Assembly: GCA_032716605.1 (NCBI GenBank)
Contig: CM064480.1
Span: forward strand, 29,078,379-29,142,378
DNA: 64,000 bases
Source of the DNA: Paralithodes platypus
Lineage: Eukaryota; Arthropoda; Malacostraca; Decapoda; Lithodidae
Direction of reading: 5' to 3'
Shown here: positions 18,877-30,131 of the stretch, piece after piece
How the letters are laid out: every line of letters starts with the position of its first letter
Position numbering within the stretch: the first letter of the stretch is position 1
Notes under the pieces: model-generated
The model's database searches: none
What the model was told of the DNA's origin: nothing
The model's input: only the letters and a program-made list of their open reading frames with translations
Position numbers and translations under genes: made by a program

Positions 18877-21800
18877 TAAAATGCCCCAGAACAAGAAGCC
18901 CACCACAGAAGCCACGAGCGAACACCACACAGAAACACCCGAAAGAAAGGTCCACAGAACGAAAGGACCAGCTGACCGAGCCAGCCAATCCAGACAGGCC
19001 CAAGCCCGCAGGGCTAAACAGCTCCAGGCTGAACCTACATACCCCTTCTAAACTGACCATTTTCCACACCTCACGTACACTACCCCCTCGTGTCCTACAC
19101 TTCTAACTACAAAGATGACGAACAGGAATATACATTCATATTAAAAACACCCATGCCCTGTCCCTACGTTGAGCCAATGCCAACACATCAGACAGCCATA
19201 ATTATATCTATGTATGTTCTTACATCCGAGAAGTAGATGTTATATACCTTAGAAGTTAATACACCCATGCTGTCCCTAGGTTTAAGATATTCATATTAAC
19301 ATACCCTAACATACCTTGTCTTGCCAGACTAAGTTTCTGAAGACCCATCGCCCCATAAAATCTATGTATTTAATCCTTAGTTTAAGCATTAATGTTAACA
19401 TTCCCTAAGTTTCTGAAGACTCATCGCCCATAAAATCTATGTATTCAATCATTAGGTTAAGTATCTTTATCCGCCATTGTGTTCACCGTTTTCCATTTAC
19501 TTTTCCACAATTGTCATACGTCTTCCACTTACCTCCTTCGTATCCACAGTCCACACTACGCCATATTACGTCGTGTCCTACACCTCTTACCCACCCGAAT
19601 CTACCTACACGATGATGAACAAGAATATACATTCATATTAAAAACATCCATGCCCTGTCCCTGAGTTGAGCCAACGCCAACCAATCCGACAGCCATATAT
19701 CTATGTATGTTCTTACATCCGAGAAGTAGATGTAAAAAAAGAAACCACATGTCCAAACTCATAAGAAATTAAAGATACCCACGGGTACACCAAGATATAG
19801 AACCATTGCCCCCATAAGACTTAAACAGCCATGACTACAGATGTTAGCCACCATGCTGTAACGTAATCCTTACCCCAACCAGAGATTGTATAGATAACCT
19901 TTGTTACCAGTATCTATCATAGTACCTCGAAACAATAACGCAGTACCCCTACGAACTGCCGCTTTCCTTGGGTCTATATTTCATAGAAAACGCAGTTCCC
20001 AGGGACACCTAGACGTACAAAAAAAGCGTGTCAAATAATAGGTCCATAACCCCTCGTATGTACGAGAAATAATACACCATGTTTTCCTTGCTTTATCCAC
20101 AAGTCACGCACACACCTACAGTTAACCTCCTTCTCCCCCACCGCCCCACAGTCCACATGATTCTATCTTTTCCAGACTCATATACCACCCCGTATTTGCA
20201 TCCCCCGGTAGCATTTGACTAACGTACTTTCACTGTCTTTTCAAACTCCAATATCAATTGTAGCCTAATGCCACCCCCACACCCAGGGACCCTAGGGGCA
20301 AATTTCCCTGTAGCCCCTGAGCTTCCCCCCCCCTCTCATTAAGATACCCGCGCTTCTCGACTCTTGTCCGACCTAGCCTCTCTCTCATACCTCTTGAAGA
20401 TCCTTGATTTTTCCGTTGCTAACGCTCTCCAACCTTTTATATATATACTCCTATCCAGCCTACCTTCACTTAGTAGGCCAGAACAACATTAGAACTTTAC
20501 TAACCCCTTGCATGCCATCTATTCTCTTACAACCCATTCACAACCCTGCACCCCATGGTCGTCGGTGCGAGGCTCGCCGCCTCGCCAGTAACTAATTTCT
20601 ATTGCCATACTTCCAGATAAATGTGGCAGAGTTAGCAACCAGTCTCCACCACTTCCAGCAAGCCATGCAATTAACAACCAACCGAGTACACCCAGCTAGC
20701 CAAGGTACCTTCGGTTTTGATATTAAGAACACCCACATCTGTCTCATAAACAGAGGGTTATTACAAACACTGGTGATATGGCAAGCCCCTAGCCACAGCC
20801 GCCGCACGACCATCCCAGAGGGAGAGCGACCGGCTACCCCTTTTTACCAACCCGAGGAGGCAGACCCCCACCCCCGCGGAGGTATACCTGACCCCTGTTT
20901 TGACTTCCGGGTCATTGCCAGGTAGCCTAGGAATTCTTCCTATCAATGAACTAACCATGCATGTCTAACCCCCTTACTCACTTCTCTATACCCACAATAA
21001 CCCATTCACCTGTTTTGCATACTCGGATAGTCAAATTAGCACCTCAGCTATGCAATAGAACAAAGACTGAGCAATATAAGAGAGACGCCCCTATCACAGC
21101 TGTCCCAGTCCTCCCCGCAAAGTAGATCCAGTCTCCCTTCCATAAATACTTCCAGTATAGCCAAAATAGTACCTTTTACTAAGGCTCAGTTATATCACAA
21201 ATTGAAGGCTTCCTATAGCCATGTGCCACAACAGTAATCACCATCTTACCCAGTCCCCATATCTATTGAGAGCTCAAATAAGTCCATAAGACTCGAGATC
21301 CCTATTGTCTACAGGGTCCAGAACCGAGCCTATAAACCTAGCTCCCGCCCCCAGTCAAATCAGTTGAAAGTTAGACACCAACCAGTGGTCACTACCCTGA
21401 AGTTAACCTCTAGCTCTGCCCTTGTGTTGTTCCTGAGTTGAGAGATTCCCGAGCCGGCAGACTCCATGGCAGAAGTTAAATAGAAGAGCTGTCCATGTAC
21501 AAGTCCTAACGTGCACCTTATAACCTTCACACAAATTCGTGGGTATATAAGTGTGTAGCCAGCACCGATCGTCAAGAGATCCGACTTGAGAACTTCCTAC
21601 ATTTTGGACCACCTGGACGGCCGAGGAACCAGTCATTAGCCCCCAACATCACCGGAAGCAAGATAACCAGGACCAGACCTACAAATACTATTCAAGATTC
21701 ATGTTACTAGTACTAAGTGTTATAGTACCAGTTGACACTCACTTATTAACTTTCTATGAAGTGGCTATAACCTTGCCCAGTGTAACTCATATCTAACCAT

Positions 21801-22418
21801 TCCATTTGGGACGTACTAAGCGTATCAGTGTTCATTAATTAACAGGCGACATTGACTCTCGTAATTACCTTATTCAGATATTAAAACCCTAGTGATATCT
21901 AACGTTCGCCCACTGATTTGTGTTCTACGTATTTCTGCCATAAGAATATAAACCTTAGATCAGTACCCCCATGAGGTTGCTAGAGATTCCGTGTTCTAAA
22001 ATAGACGCGTGTCTAATCCTAACTGTGAGCTGCTACTTGGGCGCGCGACCAGCCAGTAAGAGATCAAATCAGTGAAATTGAATACATAAATATATTGAGG
22101 TCTTCCAGTATAATAAAACTTGCTAACTAAACCTGTGATCAGAAGAGTATACCTGAACGTTGGAAGTGGGAGACTAGGCTCCATCCAGATCCGCTAATGC
22201 TAGCAGTTCCCTTCTATTATTTGTTTTGTACGAGAATTACTATTTGTCTATGCTCTTTATTCATCTACTTAAATAAAAGTGATCGTGTGTCGTGTTACCG
22301 TGTGTTTATTTTGTGTTCTCTATTCCTCATACCTTGTATTGTGCATGCAGCCTTATATACCCAGTCAGATAGAACCCACATTACCCAAGTTAATCCTGTA
22401 GAAAAACAGGGCATAACA
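18877..22418 (+). repeat. 5' LTR (3542 bp)
   Basis: Begins TAAAATGCCC, ends GGGCATAACA. TATA at 20438-20445 with a TTCACTT initiator near 20468, AATAAA at 22272-22277. It contains the 56-codon edge ORF at 18881-19051 and a longer frame near 20602-20925 (about 107 codons, no ATG start) that is also open in the solo LTR. Confidence 0.95.
18881..19051 (+). CDS. Small basic ORF at the LTR 5' edge (copy 2)
   Basis: Same 56-codon frame as at 10887-11057, with a few replacements near its end (AEPTYPF here, AAPTYPF there). No function can be assigned. Confidence 0.3.
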   Translation: MPQNKKPTTEATSEHHTETPERKVHRTKGPADRASQSRQAQARRAKQLQAEPTYPF

Positions 22419-22499
22419 CTGGCGGCAGCGGTGGTTCTTGATTCGGATAAAAGGTTGCATTACATTGCAAGTTTGGAACAGCCAGAACACGAGAACATC
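22419..22499 (+). other. Primer-binding site and leader
   Basis: CTGGCGGCAGCGGTGG directly follows the LTR. TGG at the start is expected for a tRNA 3'-CCA primer, but I cannot name the tRNA. Confidence 0.45.
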
Positions 22500-23453
22500 A
22501 TGGCGCACCGTTCTCACATTCCCATCCCACATTATGATGGAGAAACTTATGAGATCGAAACATTCATGGACATAGTGAAACCCGTACTTGATCTAGTTTA
22601 TACCACGGACGCAGAAAAAATAGCCGTAACATTAACGCACCTGGGAAAAGCCGTTTCCCTGGTTGCCTATCAAGTGCACCCTGCTCTCACCTGGGACGAA
22701 TATCGCCCAATAGTGATAGAAGCCATTAAGCTTTTGTTGGGCGTTTTCGTGGCCCACACCCGTATCCAAGACACTAAATTCGAAGGCGATTTAGATGCCA
22801 CAGTGAATAAGATTGCCCAACACATAAACATTTCTTTCCCCACGTTGACCAGAATCCAACAAGAACAGCAAATTCTGGTCAACCTTGTGTCGATATTGCC
22901 CTCAGCAGTAAAAGACCATTTCCGTGTGCACGATTTCGTCGGATACAAAAAAGATCTCATCACGATCCGACGTATTTTGGCCGTGCGCACAGAAGCACCC
23001 ACCCAAATCGCTGCAATCAAGAAGTTTCCCACGCACCCGCAGCAACCCGACCACCAAAACTCCAAGAATGCCTACCCAGCCTCATCCTTCAACAACATAC
23101 CCACCTACCCTTCCGGCAAGCCCCAACCCAGTAGACCCCGGTTCCAACCTACCCAGCCACGCAGAATCTTCAACCGGAACAGGAACTACAACACCTACCA
23201 AAGTAAAAACCCTACCTTAGTCATTATCAACCCCTATGATTTCCCTGCCTGTAATGCTCAGTGTGCTTTCCATCAAATTTGTGACTCTGCCAAACCTCGC
23301 CCCTTTACCCCTCGCATTTCTGTAAATGAAGAGGAGTTGGGACAAGAGGAAGAGATGGAAGAAAGACACACGGGAGAAATAGCCCCTAACATGACCTCAG
23401 AGGATACCGAGGAAACCCTGGAGGAGGTAGATACTGATTACCAGGATTTTTAA
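22500..23453 (+). CDS. Gag of the long-LTR element
   Basis: 317 residues from ATG 22500, chosen because upstream codons of the same frame lie in the primer-binding site and LTR. The first 190 residues are helical and Gag-like (MAHRSHIPIPHYDGETYEIE, and a later block FPTLTRIQQEQQILVNL). They are followed by a Pro/Gln/Asn-rich basic segment with RRIFNRNRNYN that could bind RNA. No CCHC knuckle is present; a cysteine/histidine cluster CNAQCAFHQIC lies near residue 257, and the C terminus is strongly acidic. It is open throughout. Protease follows in another frame 17 bases after the stop. Assignment rests on position and composition. Confidence 0.75.
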   Translation: MAHRSHIPIPHYDGETYEIETFMDIVKPVLDLVYTTDAEKIAVTLTHLGKAVSLVAYQVHPALTWDEYRPIVIEAIKLLLGVFVAHTRIQDTKFEGDLDATVNKIAQHINISFPTLTRIQQEQQILVNLVSILPSAVKDHFRVHDFVGYKKDLITIRRILAVRTEAPTQIAAIKKFPTHPQQPDHQNSKNAYPASSFNNIPTYPSGKPQPSRPRFQPTQPRRIFNRNRNYNTYQSKNPTLVIINPYDFPACNAQCAFHQICDSAKPRPFTPRISVNEEELGQEEEMEERHTGEIAPNMTSEDTEETLEEVDTDYQDF

Positions 23454-23470
23454 AGTACCCCCCGCCCAAG

Positions 23471-23944
23471 ATGGCCTCGGCGGGGGACGCCATAACTGAC
23501 CGCACTGCCCCCATTTATTACCTGGCCAAAATCAAGGACATTCCTGTCCGCTTGCTAATCGACACGGAAGCTGCCAAGTCATGTTTGTTCAAATCTTACT
23601 ATGAAATGCATCACCGACTATTTGGCCCTTTGTTAAATACCAAAACAGAACTAATCTCAGCTGCTGATACTTACTTAAATCTCCTAGGAGACACTTTACC
23701 CCTATCAGTAACCACTCCTGCCCCACATGCTCGTTGTTATCACACATTCACAGTATTTTCCTCCAACTGTAAACATTATGATGGTTTCCTTGGACTTGAC
23801 CTCCTTCAAAAACTCCAGGCCCAGGTCGACTGCGGCCAAAGACTGATATCATTCAAAAAATTCCAACCCAAAGCCTCTGACAAACCCATCACGCAGAAAC
23901 CCATTCAAAAAAACAAAAACACCCTCCCCCTCAACAAACCCTGA
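23471..23944 (+). CDS. Retropepsin-like protease with altered active site (DTE)
   Basis: 157 residues from ATG 23471. The pepsin-like flap-side core is recognisable: IKDIPVRLLIDTEAAKSCLF at residues 21-40 and FLGLDLLQKLQAQVDCG near the end. In the family the active site is Asp-Thr/Ser-Gly; here residue 33 is Glu (GAA), one G-to-A change from Gly, which should abolish catalysis. The frame is otherwise open. It normally cleaves the Gag-Pol precursor. It stops at 23942-23944, and RT resumes 1.2 kb later after a proline-rich spacer. Confidence 0.75.
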   Translation: MASAGDAITDRTAPIYYLAKIKDIPVRLLIDTEAAKSCLFKSYYEMHHRLFGPLLNTKTELISAADTYLNLLGDTLPLSVTTPAPHARCYHTFTVFSSNCKHYDGFLGLDLLQKLQAQVDCGQRLISFKKFQPKASDKPITQKPIQKNKNTLPLNKP

Positions 23945-25169
23945 GTCAGGGTTACCAAATTGCAGCTAGCACTAAGGTGACCCCTAAACCCTCCCCTTGC
24001 CCTGACTCCCCTCCAAATCTCACCCCATTCAGTAAACAAATGCCTCAACAAACGAAAGAAGACAAGTCCAAGCAACTCCCTCTCGGTAATTCCCTCCATT
24101 CTCTTCATGCTGTCCCGGATAAATCCTCCCATGTTTTCAGGACAGACTCTGATATATGTAACCATCATTCCATCCAATGTTTATGTACACATGTTTCCAG
24201 GAAAAATGCCGATCAATGTACCCAACAAAATTTCCCCCATGCCCCCAGAAATGTTCAGCTATCCCACAACCCCCAACAATTCCCTTGTGACAATTTTCCG
24301 TCAATAGCTCCCTTGCCCCCCCACACAATTCACACCCCTAGAAAAATTCACAACCCCACACTTGACTCACCCTCTCATGACAAACAAACCCACCCGCCCC
24401 ACATCACTTTTAACCAGACCTTGACTGCCACCAAAAAAGTTCCCCACATTCGTCCTGTGAACAACACCACATCAATACACCAGTCCTCCACCAATAACCC
24501 ATGTTCTACACCTAACTTTTTCCCCACCAACCCTCCACAGTCCCCCCCCCCAAATTCCGTTTTCTAACTCGCTCACCTCTCACCACTCTGAACCACCCGC
24601 ACCATTAATTCCCCCCTCACGCGTGCCGACCGAGAGACACAACCATGTTCCCACCATGCCCCCAGAAATGCCCAGCTAGTCCACCCCCACCCCGATTCCC
24701 CTTGTAACAGTTTTCCGTCAGTAGCTCCCTTCCACCCCCACACAATTCACACCCCTAGAAAACTTCACAACCCCCCACTTGACTCGCCCTCTCATGACGA
24801 ACAAAACCACCAAATCCATATAAACTCCAAACAAACCGTCACTGCCACCGACAACGCTCCCCAAATTCCTTCTAACCACCACATGTCCTTACATCAGTCC
24901 TCCAACAATAACCCATCTTCTATATCTCACGCTTCCCCCACCAACCCTCCGCAGTCCCTCCAACAACTCCCGTTTTCTAACCCCCTCACACCACGCCCCA
25001 CTGATCCTCCCACACGCGCCGTTAATCCCCCCTCACGCGTGACCCCCACCAAAGCGACCTTGCCCCCCTTATAAGTAGCAAGCACCTGCTCGCCAGTCAA
25101 TCCCCCACCATCATTAGCCCAGCTGTAGTTCAGGATAAATGCCAAATTCACCCCCACCATCAAAAATGG
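23945..25169 (+). other. Pro/Thr/Ser-rich spacer with tandem duplication
   Basis: C-rich sequence, open only in pieces in all frames. A segment of about 418 bases is duplicated in tandem: the block GCCCCCAGAAATG ... TTTTCCGTCA ... AATTCACACCCCTAGAAAA ... CTCTCATGAC occurs near 24240-24390 and again near 24658-24800. Probably a low-constraint linker of the polyprotein that has since decayed. Confidence 0.6.
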
Positions 25170-25743
25170 GTGAACCTGCGGCCCATACCCCAAACGCACA
25201 TGATATTTTCCCCCACTACCACGTCCCCCAACCCCCATCGTTGCCTCTTACAACCCGCCATCATTTCCGCTCGCATCAACCACATTCTCGTGGCAAATAT
25301 CTCAGAAGAATCCCTGACACTACCAAAAGGTCTCATTATAGGAGACCTCGAAACTTTCGATGACCTCCCCATAGATTTTAACGACACCCCTACCAGCCTC
25401 CAATTGCCCCCTCTCCCTGAGACATTATCTGACCACCAAAAGAACGGCATGTACGACCTACTGCTGGAATTCAGTGACGTGTTTGCCCAACATCCCACCG
25501 AAATTGGACAGACTGATATAGAACAACACATTATTAACACCACAGGCCCCCCTATACGACAACCATCCCGTAGAAAGAACCCCATACAACGTCAGGAAGA
25601 GGAACGCCAAGTCCAGGAAATGTTAGGGGCCGAGATTGCCACCCCGTCCATTAGCCCCTGGTCTTCCCCTGTTGTCTTAGTCAAAAAGAAAGATGGGACA
25701 ACCCATTTTTGCATCGATTACAGGAGGTTAAATGACGTAACCA
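25170..25743 (+). pseudogene. Gypsy-type RT, N-terminal part
   Basis: Open frame leading into RT: an upstream domain ([20 protein letters not shown]), the conserved [16 protein letters not shown] and [13 protein letters not shown]. It is broken at 25744-25747 by the TTAA target of the MITE. The frame then runs into MITE sequence and stops at 25829. The RT continues in the same sense at 26232. Confidence 0.88.
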
Positions 25744-25747
25744 TTAA

Positions 25748-26227
25748 CCCTTTACGAGCGGCCTATGCGGTTTATTTATATGTACCGCCCAGCGGGGTGT
25801 TTTTAGCCAAAATAGGGCTGTTTACGTGATCATTTTCATGCCTAAATAAGACCCAGAACGTAAAACAAGTATCTATCCCTGAAAGGGCATAAACAGAGCT
25901 TTCGAATGACACCATAACGATCCTTTTATGATGGCTAGTTTTCTTGCAATAACCGTGCAACGCGAGTGCAAAAAGCAGGTAATTAGCCACTTTCCCGATA
26001 CAATTCCGTATATAGCGAGTGAGAGAGGTAGGAGGGAGGTGAGATTCGTGTCAGTAGGTTCGCCGCGGTGGTCTGGAGCAGTCATACACTCGCTACTCTC
26101 CTGCCACCACTTGTCTCTCTCTCTCAGCAACATTACGTGCTGAAATTGCCACTCGAGTTATGTCGAGCGCCGCCACATAGTCCAGCTTTATTTAACTCGA
26201 CTTAAGTTGCGCGCCGACTTTTAGGGG
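25748..26227. mobile_element. 480-bp MITE with TTAA duplication (piggyBac-like)
   Basis: TTAA at 25744-25747 and 26228-26231 bounds a 480-base insert. Its ends are CCCTTTACGAGCGGC and, read inward from the right, CCCCTAAAAGTCGGCGCGC, imperfect inverted repeats. Removing the insert and one TTAA joins RLNDVTI directly to KDATPLPRIDDS in frame, so this is the empty-site logic. No transposase. The end of a second copy is at 1-46. Confidence 0.93.
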
Positions 26228-26231
26228 TTAA

Positions 26232-27300
26232 AGATGCTACGCCCTTACCCCGAATAGACGATTCCCTTGACTCCCTACACGGATCCAAATGGTTCACTAC
26301 CCTCGACTTGCAAGCCGGGTATTGGCAAGTGCCTATCAAGGCCGAGGACCAAAAGAAAACAGCATTTTCCACTAGTGGTGGCCATCACTATGAATTTAAC
26401 GTCCTACCTTTTGGCCTCTGTAACGGACCCGCCACTTTCTCCCGTTTGATGGAAGCGGTATTACATGGCCTAACCTGGGAAACCTGCCTAGCCTATCTGG
26501 ACGATATTATTGTGTACTCTCCAACCTGGGAAGAACACCTCCTCAGGTTGAGACAAGTCCTTCAAAGAATCCGAGCCACCGGGTTGAAATTAAAACCCTC
26601 AAAGTGCGTGATTGCCCGGAATAAGGTAGATTTCCTCGGACACGTGATATCTGAACATGGTATTGCGCCAGACCCAAAGAAACTTCAAGCGATACAAAAC
26701 CAAACCCCACCCACCACTGTTAAAGGAATACGTTCGTTTCTAGGTTTAGCCACATACTACAGACGTTTCGTCCCCCACTTTGCCACCATAGCCAGACACC
26801 TCCACCAACTTACCCAGAAAGACACCCCGTTCACCTGGACACCTGAAAGAGACCTCGCATTTAACACTTTGAAGCAAAAGCTAATCCAAGCCCCTATTGT
26901 CGCTTTCCCTGACTACCAAAAACCTTTCCGTCTTTATACCGACGTATCTCTGTACGCCATGGGTGCAGTTTTAGCTCAAGTCAGAGACGGAGAGGAACAT
27001 GTGATAGCGTATGCCAGCTCCACCCTCACCCAACCACAATAGAATAATGCAGCCACCAAGAGAGAGTGCTTAGGGATCATTTGGGCACTCAGCCACTTCC
27101 GGTCATTTGTGTTGGGCGCAAAACTCGAAATAATTACCGACCATCAATCTTTACAATGGCTGCGTAGGTGCGAAACCAACTCAGCCATTTTGGTACGTTG
27201 GAGGTAGACACTAGAGGACTACGACTTTACCATACAATATCGTCCAGGCAAACTCCATACTAATGCAGATGCCCTGTCATGTTTGCCAGTACCAAAAGAC
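26232..27300 (+). pseudogene. Gypsy-type RT core and RNase H with two TAG codons
   Basis: Continues RT: FTTLDLQAGYWQVPI (motif A), LPFGLCNGPATFSRLM (motif B), CLAYLDDIIVYS (motif C, YLDD near 26493-26504) and FLGHVISEHG. RNase H follows with TDVSLYAMGAVLAQ (first Asp), KRECLGIIWAL (Glu), ITDHQSLQWL (Asp) and a final ADALS. TAG codons at 27040-27042 and 27205-27207 interrupt RNase H; at both places relatives commonly have Gln, so each is plausibly a CAG-to-TAG change. RT itself is uninterrupted after the MITE. Confidence 0.88.
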
Positions 27301-27397
27301 CCCCCCACCAACCTAGCCACCTTACAAAACACTCAGTTGGTATCTACCCCCACCCCCCCCGACAGAATGCCCTCCCAGCCCCCTCCCTAATTCAATC

Positions 27398-28531
27398 TTG
27401 GGAAGCAAGAATCAGACCCCCCGGGATACCGTTAAATATCTTCCGGGGACTGACTCGCTGGGGAGATCAACTTGCCACATAATCTTGGACCCCACCATTG
27501 CCCATGACTACATGATTGCCATCCACGAGGGAAACGGCATACACCTGGGACAAAAGAAGATGTTAAAAATCTTCACAGACCAATACTGGACCCCCAACCC
27601 CTCCAAAATTGCACGAGTGACAGAATCCTGCAAACCGTGTTTATTGGGAAAGGATAGATCACGCACCCCCGGCCCAGCTGGTACCTTGTCGGCTACCAAA
27701 CCATTCCAAGTCCTATCCCTCGACATCATGGGCCCGTTTCCTCCTTATGCTGGCAAGCGCTATATCGTCACATTTGTGGACGTCTATTCCAAATTTTTAA
27801 TCGCCTGCCCAGCTAAAGACCACACAGCCACCACAGTCGCCACACTGCTTGCCACAGAAGTATTCCCTATATTCGGTCTGCCCCTTGCTCTTCTATCCGA
27901 CAATGCCCCCGAGTTTAGTGGACACGTTTGGCAACAGTTCACCCAACAATGTGGCATTAAGATTAAACACTCATCCCCATACTGGCCTCCAGGAAATGCT
28001 ATATGCGAACGCAGCCATCGCACCATCAACAATCATTTGCGAACAAAAATTATTGCTTTTAACACCACAGACTGGCCATCACAACTAAAAATGATACAAT
28101 GGGGCATGAACACCTGTCCCCGAGAAGACGGTATTTCCCCTCATGAACGTTTTTACGGCATACCCCCCCTGTTACTGCCATTCCACCACCACGCTCACCT
28201 TCCCTCCACCACCTCCACAATTGACCCACTGCAAGATCTGGAAAACACCCTCCATACCGCCCAGATCTGTCAGGACACCAAAACTGATAACATCGATGAC
28301 AAAAACCCCTTCGCCATCCATGACACCGTAATGGTAGCCAACCTCCCTATCACCAACAAGTTAGGCCCTCGCTATGTCGGGCCCTACACCATCACACAAG
28401 TCCCAAACGCCTATCAAGTCACCATCGACTATCACGGCGTGACTCGCACGTTCCGAACTAGATTCGTCCGAGCGTTTAAACCACTCCAACCACAAGACAA
28501 TCCCCCACCCCACACGGCTGAACAGAATTAA
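27398..28531 (+). CDS. Gypsy-type integrase
   Basis: About 377 codons in one frame; the true start is inside the polyprotein, since no ATG marks it. The HHCC zinc-binding module is visible (HEGNGIHLGQKK, then CKPCLLGK). The DDE core follows: LDIMGPFPP (first Asp, near 27720), LLSDNAPEFSG (second Asp, near 27898) and GNAICERSHRTI (Glu, near 28006). The C terminus has the GPY/F-like LGPRYVGPYTI. All catalytic residues are present. It would insert the cDNA with the 5-bp duplication seen here. It lies in a different frame from RNase H. Confidence 0.88.
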   Translation: MGSKNQTPRDTVKYLPGTDSLGRSTCHIILDPTIAHDYMIAIHEGNGIHLGQKKMLKIFTDQYWTPNPSKIARVTESCKPCLLGKDRSRTPGPAGTLSATKPFQVLSLDIMGPFPPYAGKRYIVTFVDVYSKFLIACPAKDHTATTVATLLATEVFPIFGLPLALLSDNAPEFSGHVWQQFTQQCGIKIKHSSPYWPPGNAICERSHRTINNHLRTKIIAFNTTDWPSQLKMIQWGMNTCPREDGISPHERFYGIPPLLLPFHHHAHLPSTTSTIDPLQDLENTLHTAQICQDTKTDNIDDKNPFAIHDTVMVANLPITNKLGPRYVGPYTITQVPNAYQVTIDYHGVTRTFRTRFVRAFKPLQPQDNPPPHTAEQN

Positions 28532-28560
28532 ACACCCCTATTACGCCATACACTCCAGCT

Positions 28561-29379
28561 ATGAAAATCCCCACACAAACCCCTAAAGACCTAAGCCCTC
28601 CGACACCGAACAGACAGACCATTCCTCAACATACCCCCCGAACTAACCTCCACAAACCCCAAGCCCCCACGATCACACCCTCCTCCACCATGACACCTTC
28701 GTTCACTTCTGATAATCAAGTACCTCCCCCGCTTATCCAAATACGAAAGCCTCCCCCCACAACCCCGACCACAACAGAGACTCTGCCGTCTAGCCCTGAC
28801 ATACCTTCCCCAAGCACCACACTAAGAAAACCACACACCCCACCCAAAACCAAGTACACACCCAAACACACCACACAATCTACCTCAGTAACCTCACGCT
28901 ACAAGCTACGCCCACGACACAAACTGTTTAAAACCTCCAGGAAACACACCCTGCTAACCAAATTCCGTAGGGGTGCCAGACCACTAACATCCTCCTCTTC
29001 TTCTTCGTCGACTTCTCCTCCACAAAGGGAAAGAAGACGAATAATCACCCTTAAACACCATAAACCCTCTAACTATAGCCCAGAAGTAACCACCCCCACC
29101 CCCGCAACAAAACACATGCCTTCCTCTTCAATCCCCTCTCAACCTCCACCAAACACCCATAAAACCACCCACTGCCACCACCAGCAAATCACCAACCTCA
29201 CCAAACGACACACCCCACACACGTCCCTACCCCCAACCCTCCAACTTAAACCTACACTCCTTACCCACCCGTCTAGCCCCCCCCGTATCCGCCCCTTTCC
29301 CCTCCACGATCCCCACCACCCCACCCACACATCGACCAACCTCCTCATCTCACCGAACCCCCAACCAACCAACCCCTAA
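28561..29379 (+). CDS. Proline/threonine-rich ORF downstream of integrase
   Basis: 272 codons from ATG 28561, dominated by Pro, Thr, Ser and His. A basic patch lies in the middle (YKLRPRHKLFK and KFRRGARP) and a Ser run near residue 145. It has no signal peptide, membrane span or Env-like feature. C-rich composition may make open frames likely by chance. A further piece of similar composition is open at 29665-30003. It is either a third ORF of the element or an untranslated C-rich tract; I cannot assign a function. Confidence 0.35.
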   Translation: MKIPTQTPKDLSPPTPNRQTIPQHTPRTNLHKPQAPTITPSSTMTPSFTSDNQVPPPLIQIRKPPPTTPTTTETLPSSPDIPSPSTTLRKPHTPPKTKYTPKHTTQSTSVTSRYKLRPRHKLFKTSRKHTLLTKFRRGARPLTSSSSSSSTSPPQRERRRIITLKHHKPSNYSPEVTTPTPATKHMPSSSIPSQPPPNTHKTTHCHHQQITNLTKRHTPHTSLPPTLQLKPTLLTHPSSPPRIRPFPLHDPHHPTHTSTNLLISPNPQPTNP

Positions 29380-30117
29380 GGAATCCCCCCCCACAAAGTC
29401 ACCCCTGAGAGAACCCCCACATGTCCTTTACCTGTAAAACGTTCTTCCCCTCAATATAAAACATCGTCGAGTTACTCAAGTCCCACGACAAACATCTACC
29501 TTCCCACCAGGACCGCCAGAAGTAGAATAATCAACAGACCCATCAGATTTAAAGACAGCGATACAAAAATAACACCCCGTTCTGACACTCAGGACCCAAG
29601 CCACACAACACACACACCCCCTCCTTCCCACACACCTCCTTCACCCACCTTACCTAAACCGATCTTGCGCATTGCCTCACTATATTTTCCCAACCTACAA
29701 CACCGCCCAAGAAAACCAAAAAAAACCCAGACTCACATTCCCCCTTCATCCCCAGCTCTGTTGTCACGCGTGAATCCCCCTTCGGTTAGTAACCCATTCA
29801 CCACACTAAACAGACCTCCTGTCAATCCCACACACCTCACTCCGACCCCCACGGGGGAAAGCTACAAACCATTCATACGGAAGGTTAAAGTAAAAACCCC
29901 CACTGGACACTTGACCCGTGTACCACGCCCACATCAAGCCCGGCCAGCCGCCCGCCACAACACAGAGGACACATTCTTTCAGGTATACATTGACCTGCAA
30001 TAGAAACCTGACCGTCGCTCTCTTGCTTGGTGGAACCTTCTAAATACCCTTAAAATGACCCACCATGACTATGCTTCTTTTTACTTCACCCTTGAGGCTC
30101 GAGGACGAGCCTATAAT
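29380..30117 (+). other. C-rich region before the PPT
   Basis: Continues the proline-codon-rich composition, open at 29665-30003, then a short conventional-looking leader to the PPT (TTGAGGCTCGAGGACGAGCC near 30092). Confidence 0.4.
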
Positions 30118-30131
30118 GAAGGAGAGGGAAG
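30118..30131 (+). other. Polypurine tract
   Basis: GAAGGAGAGGGAAG ends exactly where the 3' LTR begins (TAAAATG at 30132), as expected for plus-strand priming. Confidence 0.85.

Noticed and set aside
28561..29379. Envelope-like gene in the long-LTR element
   Set aside because: The ORF after integrase has no signal peptide, membrane span or cleavage motif, only proline-rich low complexity.
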